Below, piece by piece: positions 11,701 through 20,607 of a stretch of 64,000 bases of DNA. Below the pieces are notes generated by a model. That model was not told the DNA's origin. It saw nothing but the letters and a program-made list of their open reading frames with translations, and did no database searches. The stretch spans positions 18,071,589 to 18,135,588 of the forward strand of contig NC_052486.1 of assembly GCF_009730915.1 (NCBI RefSeq), written 5' to 3'. This DNA is from Dioscorea cayenensis subsp. rotundata (lineage: Eukaryota; Streptophyta; Magnoliopsida; Dioscoreales; Dioscoreaceae). Each line of letters begins with the position of its first letter. The stretch's first letter is position 1. The translations under genes and the position numbers were made by a program.

Positions 11701-12345
11701 AAAAGCCAAACTTAATCTGGTTTCTATTCCCGCAAGGGCTATTAACCACTGTAACAGTTTCTTCAGGGACAACAACATCAGGGAGTTTTCTGGGCCTTCT
11801 CTCTCTCCCAAATCCATATTTATCTATGCCGATGCCTCTTGGAGCTCGGCCTCTAAGTGTGCTGGCCTTGGTTTCATCATTGTTGCTAACCCCGGCCTGG
11901 TTTTGCTTGCAGGTGCTTCTGGCACAAGCCATTCCACACCTTTTGATGCTGAGATTGATGCTATTTGCCTGGCTCTTCAACATTGTAAAGATTTCAACTG
12001 GCAACCTACGATCATCTGCTGTGATTGCCCAGGGGTCGAGCAGCTAAGCAAACACTTTCACCCCTGCATTTCCTGGCGTGCTAGCAATCAGCTCAACAAA
12101 CTGAAGCAACAAATGAAGGACTTCCCTGACATCTCCATCTCTTCGATTCCAAGGGAAAAGAACTCTATTGCTGATGAACTGGCAGCATTTGGGCTTCTCC
12201 ATCCTTCTTTATCTCTGCTTTTTCAGAGGCCTTGACCGACCTTACTCGGCTTGATGAGATTTGTGCCATCCAGCCTCTTCTTCCGATCATTTTGTGGTGT
12301 TTTCTTCTGTTTTTTGTAGCTTTTTTTGCTCTTTTTTTCTCAAAA
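8750..12345 (+). mobile_element. L1-type LINE with RNase H, 5'-truncated, nested in LINE copy 2
   Basis: The insertion is bounded by a perfect 17-bp direct repeat AGAGTTCTATTGTATTG at 8733-8749 and 12346-12362, typical of target-primed reverse transcription. The element starts inside the endonuclease domain and ends with a T-rich 3' UTR and a short A-tail. Joining the two flanks restores a continuous 3' UTR of the host LINE. This is the best-preserved LINE in the window. Confidence 0.8.
8761..12235 (+). pseudogene. LINE ORF2 remnant: endonuclease tail, reverse transcriptase, zf-RVT, RNase H
   Basis: The protein copies element RNA into DNA at the nicked target site. In order: the end of an APE-type endonuclease (RRWARLDRFL, then SDHSP with the catalytic-type SDH), one stop at 8809-8811, and an open frame of 640 codons from 8875 to 10797. 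That frame carries RT motifs [33 protein letters not shown] and the catalytic FADD. A two-base expansion of an A-run near 10787 and a one-base T insertion near 10945 break the frame and then restore it. A zinc-knuckle segment (CPFCGLYDES, then SHLIWLC) near 11457-11510 precedes an RNase H domain (11504-12235) with intact acidic motifs YADASW, DAEIDA, CDCPG and ADELA. Plant L1 elements are known to have gained such an RNase H. Only a few lesions separate it from a functional C-terminal two-thirds, so insertion is fairly recent. Confidence 0.85.
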
Positions 12346-12419
12346 AGAGTTCTATTGTATTGTTTTCTTTTTCAATTAAAGTGGTTTAGTGTTTACACAC
12401 TTTTTCTTAAAAAAACATA

Positions 12420-13008
12420 TATTTTAATTGTTTGGTGCTTGAATCCCAAAAGTCAGCAAATGCAAAATTGACAACTATGCAAATGTGGTGGAGGTTCGAG
12501 GAGGTTGCCTGGAAGAATAGAAATGTATTGTATATATTTCTTTGACATCAAAATGGCCTGCCCAGCACTAGTCAACGTTATTCTTTTTTTTGTCCTTAAA
12601 CGACTTCCCATCAAACAATAATTGTTATCTTCCAAGGAAAAAGAGGTTCAATTGTTGATGCAGAGAAGAACAAGAAGAGGAAGAAATAGTAACAGATCGG
12701 TGAGTCTAATTCTTTGTATATCCTGCTATTTCAATTTTTTAGCCAGGATTCTTATCAAATGTTTCAGAAATTCAGGAATTACAATTAAAAAAAAAAAAGG
12801 AGTTATCAAAATACTTGGAAATGATTGACACTGCAGAAATTGCAGCAGCATGTTATCATCAAATACCTGCAGAATAATTCACTATTGAGATAATACGAGA
12901 TCAGTTCTATCATTAATTCAGTTTGATCCTGCCTATAGATTGTGTTTGCATTCACATTGTAGTAATACAAAATCTTCATGTCATTTTTCTTTTAGCAGGC
13001 CATTGCAA
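12420..13008. other. Upstream region of kinase 1, no gene supported
   Basis: A possible small exon, ATG at 12658 to a GTGAGT donor after 12699 (basic peptide MQRRTRRGRNSNRS), can be drawn but does not join in frame to the next exon as I read it. No signal peptide or ectodomain exon is seen. Confidence 0.4.
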
Positions 13009-14355
13009 ATGTCAAATACGTCGACCAGCAGTGATACGAGCGGCCTGTCTGCTGGAGCAACAGCAGCTACCATCGGTACTATGCGAAAACAAGTTGTACA
13101 TCTCTAGTTATGTCCTTTGAATTCTACTTATTTCTGCATATTTTCTACAGCATTAGCCGTAGTTGGTGGTATTGTGGTCATTGTTATAGCTATTGCAATT
13201 ATCAGATGCATTCAGAAGAACAAAATGCAAGCAAGGAACACATCCATGCAGATAACTAGTGTATCTGCTGTAAATGTGGATTCAAACATCGACATGGTGA
13301 CAATCGAGCGGTTTCTAGCAGATATAGTAAAAGAGAGGCCTGTCAGATTTACTACTCAGAATATTATAGATTTTACACAAAACTTTGCACAGAAATTGGG
13401 TTCAGGAGGCTTTGGAATAGTCTACAAAGGACAGTTCCCCAATGGTGTGCAGATAGCGGTAAAAGTACTTCACAAAACTCAGGATAAAAGAGCTGAAGAA
13501 CAGTTCATGGCAGAGATAGGAACCATAGGAAGAACATACCACATCAACCTTGTCCGGCTCTACGGATTCTGTTTCGATAACACTTTGAAAGCACTTGTTT
13601 ATGAGTACATGGAGAAGGGATCGCTGGACAGTTACTTGTTCGATGAGAATCAGAAGCTCAAATGGGAAAAACTTCATGAGATTGCCATTGGAACAGCCAA
13701 GGGGATCAGATACCTGCATGAGGAGTGTCAGAAGAAGATAGTGCATTATGATATAAAGCCTGGAAATGTTCTTATTGATGCTAATTTCTCTCCAAAAGTG
13801 GCTGATTTCGGATTGGCAACGCTTTGTGATAGAGATAATTCCCACATTAGCTTGACAGGAGGCAGGGGAACTCCTGGTTATGCAGCACCAGAGCTCTGGA
13901 TGCCATACCCTGTGACTCACAAGTGTGATGTTTACAGCTACGGAATGCTCCTGTTTGAGATACTGGGAAGGAGACGGAATCTCAATCTCAGTCAGGCAGA
14001 GAGCCAAGAATGGTTTCCGAGATGGATATGGCACAAGTTTGAAGGAGGAGAACTAGACGGTGTTATGACAAACTGTCGGATTGAACACAGTAACAGAGAT
14101 AAAGCAGAGAGGATGTGCAAGGTGGCATTGTGGTGTGTTCAGTATCAACCAGATACAAGACCTTCAATGAACAGCGTTGTGAGGATGTTGGAAGGAGAGG
14201 AAGAGATCATTGCACCAACCAATCCATTCCAGTATATGATGCCATTTGATGGAAGTTCATCCCAGTGGAGTGAAAGCAGAGGATATTCAACTAGCACAGC
14301 AACAACAACAAATGAAAGTGAAGCGAATATTTTAATTCACCAAAATCAGCAGTAA
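13009..14355 (+). CDS. LRK10-like receptor kinase, open copy (kinase 1)
   Basis: Probable Ser/Thr receptor-type kinase of the plant LRK10L family (relatives of wheat Lr10 rust-resistance kinase and PR5-like kinases), acting at the plasma membrane. Two exons fit: 13009-13075 (22 codons plus one base, donor GTACTA) and 13151-14355 (acceptor TTTTCTACAG), giving 423 residues. A hydrophobic segment LAVVGGIVVIVIAIAII, basic afterwards, is the transmembrane helix. The kinase domain has P-loop GSGGFG, lysine in IAVKVL, catalytic loop HYDIKPGN (Tyr instead of Arg, so a non-RD kinase), DFG and APE, with a complete C-lobe and a Ser/Thr-rich tail. The extracellular WAK-type domain usual in this family is absent; LINEs lie just upstream. 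The ATG may be internal, because the reading frame could be entered from the AG at 12997-12998. Kinase identity is strong, N-terminus uncertain. Confidence 0.85.
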
Positions 14356-15377
14356 AACTGTAAATTCAGGAAATTCTTGTTCATTTGTTCAAATTCCATA
14401 AATTCTATAAACTCCATATCTCTTTCCAAACAGTATTGTATAGTCCTCTGAGCATCAGTCTCAACTATCAAGAGATGTTTCATTGTAGAATTTTAGGCAC
14501 CACAAATTATAAATATCTGAAGCAATACATCAAGGATGTGAACAAGTCTGCGGTTGCCACACATTCAATTCACAAGGAGTACCTCATCTTTGGCAATGGC
14601 TTTACTCGCGTTTGGGAAATGGTAATTATAACGTCGTAAATTCTCAAAGATTAACGTGCTCAGGGAGCTTCTCGGTGAAGATGTTGGAAGGGGAGATGGT
14701 GAACTATTTGTGGAGATAAGAGTACCTTTCATGAAGATTTCATAGGTTGATCAAAAATGTCACTAAAATCATGAAATTCAAATGTATTAGAATGATGTCC
14801 TCACTATTCATACATTTCATTAAAAATTGGAGGGAATCACTGAGTAAATGTGAAATAAATCCTCTTTTTTAATTCCCAATGTGAACACTTCTCATTCAGT
14901 GATGTCCCTACCTCCGAAAAATGACAATCAAACCGCGTTGAGTATTTGTAAAGAAGGTATTAAACTATTAATTGAACCGTCAAAACACGTCTAGTTGTCT
15001 GCAAGTGGCTGAATCATCTAAGAAATTTCCAGTGATAAAGAAGGGAAATTTCAATGATTCAAGAAGGACTTTATATTTTGGGAGGAGTTTTCTCACGGAA
15101 CTATAAACAAAGCATGTTGATGAGGGTATTCTAATATATCCTCAAAGGTTCGTGTGGTCATGCTTCTTTCTCTTCCTGATTTTTTTCATTTTCATTTTGG
15201 AACTTCTGGAACTGCTATAGATAAAAATGTCATCTATCTCTGGAGAATTGAAAACTGAAGAATTGATAATAATAGTGATTGGTGAGATCCTTATCCAACA
15301 CAATCAAGTTCATCTTTTGTTTTTTCATGCATAGTTCCTACTTGCGTTCAATTCTCAAATTCGTCTATTTCTGTGTA

Positions 15378-16770
15378 TGTCTGAAGTGGTCATAATAGAG
15401 ATGGCAATTGCGTTAGCTGTGCAATCAACGCAAGCAAATTTAAAAAAGAAACGTGAGTTGCGGCAAAACAGTAATTCAACACCCATGAATCCATAATCTG
15501 CCAAGGATGGAGATGCAAGAAGGACCACCCAAAATTCAAATGCATCAGTGGAGAGGTTTCTTAATAGGATTGCTAAGGAGAAACCAATCAGATTCACACT
15601 CCAAGAGCTCGCAGACTTCACCCTCAACTACACAACACGATTGGGATCTGGTGGGTTTGGGACGGTCTTCAAGGGACAGCTTCCATATGGAGACCTAGTA
15701 GCAGTGAAGGTTCTGAATACCGGAGGTTCAGAGGACATGGAGCAGCATTTCAAGGCAGAGATTGCCACCACTGGAAGAACATTTCATGCAAACCTTGTTA
15801 GACTCTATGGCTTCTGCTGTGATTCAACTGTCAGAGCCCTGGTCTATGAGTACATGGACATGGGATCTCTAGACACATATCTGTTTGACAAGAGCCACAC
15901 CATTGCATGGGACAAGTTGCATGAGATTGCAATAACAACAGCTAAAGCACTCTCTTACTTGCATGATGAATGCGAGCAAAGGATCATACACTATGACATC
16001 AAACCAGCAAACATCCTCCTAGACCACAACTTCATCCCTAAAGTAGCTGAGCTGACTATGGATTGGCGAAACTTTGCAACAGAGAGAACACTCATGTGAG
16101 CATGACGGTAGGGCGGGGAACTCCGGGCTATGCTGCGCCGGAGATGTGGATGATGGGACAAGTGACATACAAATGTGATGTTTATAGCTTTGGGATACTC
16201 CTGTTTGAGATTGCAGGGAGGAGGAGAAGCTTTGATGCAAGCTTGGAGGAAGATGAGCGTTGGTTTTCAAAGTGGGTGTGGGAGAGGTACAAGAACGGAG
16301 AAATGGAAAAGGTGATGGAGAAGATTGGAGTTGATAACGAACACAAGGGTGAAACAGAGAGGATGCTAATGGTGGCCTTGAAGTGCGTGCAGTACCAGCC
16401 AGAAAGAAGGCCTCCCATGGACAAGGTTTTTGGAGGAAAAAAGAGAAATGATGGAACAAGTGGAGACGGGACCACGCTCACTGGGCGCTGGAATCACCCG
16501 TACACAATTACTATTTATAATTCCCAAAAAATATGTCTTCAGCTGAGAATCAAACTCTCACCATTCGGTGAGAGCTATCATCGACCCAGATGTATCGATA
16601 ATCTGAAAAGCCCATTGGCCTCTCATGAACAAGGTTGTGAGGATGTTAGAAGGGGAGATGGAGATTGTGCCTCTATTGATCAATTTCCAGCACCTACTTC
16701 ATCTGTCGCACCATCCACGGATAAGTGGAGGGGGCCCGTTTTCATCATCAAGTGGAGCAGCATACCAAGG
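15378..16770 (+). pseudogene. LRK10-like receptor kinase pseudogene (kinase 2)
   Basis: A copy of the same kinase as kinase 3, with several independent lesions. The splice acceptor that reads TTTGCAG in kinase 3 is TCTGAAG here. The transmembrane part is scrambled. An in-frame TAA at 15494-15496 replaces a Ser codon (ATG AAT CCA TAA). The kinase core is recognisable: GSGGFG, VAVKVL, HYDIKPAN. An exact 5-bp duplication GCTGA at 16046-16050/16051-16055 then shifts the frame in the DFG motif (which would read DYG). The frame resumes in 16063-16428 (GTPGYAAPE and the C-lobe), where a 195-bp SINE interrupts the last helix region; the end of the kinase (KVVRMLEGEMEI) follows at 16629. Not functional as read. 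Confidence 0.9.
16429..16623 (-). mobile_element. tRNA-derived SINE inserted in kinase 2
   Basis: 195 bp flanked by CATGGACAAGGTT (16416-16428) and CATGAACAAGGTT (16624-16636), a 13-bp TSD with one mismatch. On the minus strand it contains the pol III box-B-like GAGAGTTTGATTCTC. It closely resembles the SINE at 57174-57405 ('gctggaa.cac.cgtacacaat' and 'ctctcacca.tcggtgagag'). The insertion splits the kinase coding sequence. Confidence 0.8.
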
Positions 16771-16785
16771 ACTAAGATGTTACCC

Positions 16786-17304
16786 CTTTTTTTTAAAATT
16801 TTTTTTTAAAAAAAAAAAACTAAGGCTAAAGAAATGAAATAGGAAGTAAGAGGGAAGTTAAAAGCAAGCTTCAACTGGGAGCACAGATCCCCCAGCCAGC
16901 ATAGGCGATCACGGCCTTGAAAGAAGAGGGAGATCTTTGGGTTAAAGCAGCCAAAATGTGCCAGTGCATCCGCCAGAATATTTGAGTCTCGATCAATGGT
17001 TTTCAAAGTGATGTTGGGGAAGTGGTTCAAAAGTTGTTGCATCTTCCTGAAGGTTGACTCGAGGCGCCAAGCAACTGTCTTGTGAAAAGTTTTGATTATC
17101 TGCGAGACTCCTGGACAATCACAGTAGAGTCTGGAAGGATTCCAATTGTTCTCGATGCAGTGCCTCAGGGCTAGATTAATGGTTTCAATTTCAGCCTTGA
17201 TTGGGGAATCTCCATAGGAACCACCACTAGATCATGCAAGTAAGATTTTGTTAAAGTTAGAGATAATCACAAATCCTAGTCCACAATGCTGAGTTTTCAA
17301 GTCA
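16786..17304 (-). mobile_element. 5'-truncated LINE fragment (RNase H end), minus strand
   Basis: Read on the minus strand it gives RNase H motifs KAEIETINLAL, LYCDCPGVSQI and NILADALAHFG, then a 3' UTR with a poly(A) seen as T-run at 16786-16807. Perfect 15-bp TSD ACTAAGATGTTACCC at 16771-16785 and 17305-17319. It is inserted just beyond the end of kinase 2 and is absent from the matching position of unit 2, so it postdates the duplication. Confidence 0.85.
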
Positions 17305-17912
17305 ACTAAGATGTTACCCTTTACAAGAAGAAGAAGAACAACAATGACAACAACAAAACACCGCTAGATTTTACTCTTTACCCTGTAAGCAGTTACCCAC
17401 CGCCCCTTCAAGTGTTTCAGTAATCCGTAGCTGAATCAAATGAAATATTAATTTCAGAAGTATGCAATGTACATTTCAGTAAGGAGATTAAAATTGAATT
17501 CCTATGATCATTGAGACCGGCGGATAGGCAAAAGGATCAACTGTTGATCATAATAATATTTCAATGCTAATTATTTATTTATTTATTTATTTCTGATACA
17601 TTATAGCCTCTTTGTTAGTATGCAACGGCAGGATTGGCAACTGAGGCATGATATTCAAACAAAAACAACATTGATCTCCATGACTTCAGTGGAGATGTCT
17701 TCTTGATTTCATATACATTATATAGGAATGCAACACAAGGTGTGCAGAGGAGATCACCTTGGATATTTGGTTCTAAGATCTGCATAACAATGCACGAAAG
17801 CTGTTCAACAAAATCGAAATGTTGATGATAAGGAAATTTGGAGATGATTAACTTCAATAAAATGTAGATGAATGAAGAACAAAATCAAAGAGGTTTACCT
17901 TAATCATGTTTA

Positions 17913-17966
17913 TCACACAACTTCACCTTCGGTCACTAGTTCTGTTTGTTTTCCATTTTCCTTACC
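17913..17966 (-). pseudogene. Orphan duplicated last exon of the 20.6-22.4 kb gene
   Basis: The minus strand has the acceptor TTTGATTGCAG followed by an 18-codon exon translating GKENGKQTELVTEGEVV and stop, with two residues different from the live exon at 20608-20661 (GKESGKQTELVTKGEVV). There are no upstream exons nearby, so it was carried along by the kinase tandem duplication. Confidence 0.85.
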
Positions 17967-18476
17967 CTGCAATCAAATATGATGAAGATTAAAATTTACA
18001 GAAATCATTGGATAGGATCACCTGATTTGAAGAACAAAGAAATAAATGAATGATTCCCAGGAGGGAATGAGAAGATATCATTAAGGACACCGTCAATTAT
18101 ATATACCACCAGGTAAACATCATCCAGCTCCCAATCACTGTTTACAAAGATTAACGTGCTCAGGGAGCTTCTCAGTGAAGATGCTGGAAGGGGAGATTGT
18201 GAATGATTTTGGAAGATAGAGCACCTTTCATGAAGATTTCATAGGTTGATCAAGAATGTCAGTGAAATCATGAAACTCAAATGTATTAGAATGATGTACT
18301 CATTATTCATACATTTCATAAAAAATTGAAGGGAATCACTGAGTAAATGTAAAATAAATCCTTTTCTTAGTGCCCAATGTTAACACTTCTCATTCAGTGA
18401 TGTCCCTACCTCCGACAAATGACAATCAAACAGCGTTGAGTAGTTGTAAAGAAGGTATTAATTGAACGGTGTGTAG

Positions 18477-19987
18477 ATGCACAAGAATATTCCAAATCTG
18501 AGGAAGAGAAATTTTCACATCTCAAGGACCTTATCTTTTGACAGGACTTTGCTCGCAGAATTAAAAAGAGAGTATGATGATCAGGATGCTATTCCATATC
18601 CTCAGACAAAGTTTTTTTGTTGTCTGTGTTTCCTTCTTTTCCTGATCTTCACTTCCATTCTGCAACTTCTGAAACTGCCATGTATAAAAATGTCATCTGA
18701 AGGCAGCATAGGGGTCTTTATATGGCTGATGCCCAAAATCGGTGAGATCCTTATCCAACTCAATCAAGTTCATCTTCCATTCTTTCAAGCATAGTTCCAA
18801 CTTGACTTCAATTCTCACATTCATCCATTTTTTTGTATGTTTGCAGTAATCTTACTCCTGTCAGCAGTTGGAACAGCTGTAGGAGCGTATTTTGTATACA
18901 AGTACCTCATGAAACGTGAATTGCCGCAAACCAACAAAAACAGTAATTCAACACTCATGAATCCATCATCTACCACGGATGGAGATGCAAGAAGGACCAC
19001 CCTAAATTCATGGATTGAAAATGCACCAGTGGAGAGGTTTCTTAATAGGATTGCTGAGGAGAAGCCAATCAGATTCACACTCCAACAGCTCGCCGGCTTA
19101 ACTAGCAACTACACCACTCGCTTGGGGTCTGGTGGGTTCGGGATGGTCTACAAGGGACAGCTTCCGAATGGAGTCCTAGTAGCAGTGAAGGTGCTGAACT
19201 CCGGAGGTTCTGAGAACAAGACACTAATGGAGCAGCAGTTCAAGGCAGAGATTGGCACCATTGGAAGAACATTTCATGCAAACCTTGTTAAACTCTATGG
19301 CTTCTGCTATGATTCAATTGTCAGAGCCCTGGTCTATGAGTACATGGACAAGGGATCTCTAGACACATATCTGTTTGACAAGAGCCACGCCATTGCATGG
19401 GAGAAATTGCATGAGATTGCAATAGGTACAGCTAAAGCGCTCTCTTACTTGCACGATGAATGCGAGCAAAGGATCATACACTATGACATCAAACCAGCAA
19501 ACATCCTCCTAGACAACAACTTCAACCCTAAAGTGGCTGACTTTGGATTGGCGAAGCTTTGCGACAGAGAGAACACTCATGTGAGCATGACTGTAGGACG
19601 GGGGACTCCGGGCTATGCAGCACCTGAGATAGTGAGATGTGGTTGATGGGACAAGTGACATACAAATGTGATGTCTATAGCTTTGGGATACTCCTGTTTG
19701 AGATTGCAGGGAGGAGGAGAAGCTTTGATGCAAGCTTGGAGGAAGATGAGCGTTGGTTTCCAAAGTGGGTGTGGGAGAGGTATGAGAACAGAGAAATGGA
19801 AAAGGTGATGGAGACAATGGGAGTTGATGATGAACACAAGGGTGAAACAGAGAGGATGCTAATGGTGGCCTTCAGGTGTGTGCAGTACCAGCCAGAAAGA
19901 AGGCCTCCCATGGACAAGGTTGTGAAGATGTTGGAAGGGGAGATGGAGATTTTGCCTCCATTGAACCCTTTCCAGCACTTGCTTTGA
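18477..19987 (+). pseudogene. LRK10-like receptor kinase, frameshifted copy (kinase 3)
   Basis: Two exons: 18477-18741 (ATG; donor GTGAGATCC) and 18847-19987 (acceptor TATGTTTGCAG), joined in phase 1 like kinase 1. The first exon carries a hydrophobic stretch (FFCCLCFLLFLIFTSIL); the second begins with the transmembrane helix VILLLSAVGTAVGAYFVY. The kinase domain is well conserved: GSGGFG, VAVKVL, HYDIKPAN (non-RD), DFG, GTPGYAAPE. Immediately at APE, an 8-bp insertion (about 19626-19633, giving TGAGAT twice, 8 bp apart) shifts the frame and stops it at 19644-19646. Removing it would rejoin the C-lobe (19637-19987) for a total of 465 codons. Apart from this lesion the copy looks intact. It could be a recent null allele or an assembly error, and the truncated kinase could still be expressed. 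Confidence 0.85.
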
Positions 19988-20607
19988 TCTTGTGCAGCAT
20001 CTTGGGATTACTTCAGTTGCATGAGTTCATCATCAAGTGGAGCAGCTAACCAAGGATCTGATGTTACTCTTTACCCGTTTGAAAACCCATGCAGTAATTA
20101 CCCACAGCCCCTTTCAAGTGTTTCAGTAATTTGTGTAGCTGAATCAAATGAAATATATATTTCAGAAGTACGCTATGTACATTTCAGCAAAGCGATTAAA
20201 ATTGATATCGTTTAATCATTGAAACCAGAGGATAGGCAAAAGGATCAACAGATCATAATAATATCTCAATGATAATGTTTTTTTTTTTCTGATACATTAT
20301 AGCCTCGTTGTTAGTATGCCACAGCGGGATTGGCAACTGAGGCATGATATTCAAACAAAACAACATTCATCTCCATGGCTTCAGTGGAGATGTCTTCTTG
20401 ATTTCATATACATTACATATGAATGCAACACAAGGTGTAGGGCGGAGATCACCTTAGATATTTGGTTCTAAGAGCTGCATAACAATGCACAAAAGCTGTT
20501 CTACAAAATCGAAATGCTGATGATAAGGAAAATGGGAGATGAGTAACTTCAATAAAATGTGAATGAATGAAGAACAAAATCAAAGAGGTTTACCTTAATC
20601 ATAGTTA

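Larger units (their letters stand above)
7270..12415 (+). mobile_element. LINE copy 2 (decayed), split by a MITE and by LINE copy 3
   Basis: Fragments of one old LINE. 7330-7684 translates (with stops) to zf-RVT-like sequence including GVFSVKSFYNFLV, INWLVWKNKV and TCVMCHAG. The frame resumes after a MITE at 8221 with LWDSWRASIRP and NVWRTRNECIFN. The 3' UTR runs to 8749, is interrupted by LINE copy 3, and resumes at 12363-12408 before an A-run at 12409-12415. The outer limits of the coding part are approximate. Confidence 0.6.

Noticed and set aside
12658..12699. Candidate first exon of kinase 1 (MQRRTRRGRNSNRS followed by GTGAGT)
   Set aside because: Joining it to the next acceptor gives a stop within a few codons in the frame I can trace, so it was not included in the gene model.
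13402..14034. 210-codon minus-strand frame opposite kinase 1
   Set aside because: Shadow of the kinase coding sequence; similar antisense frames occur opposite kinases 2 and 3.
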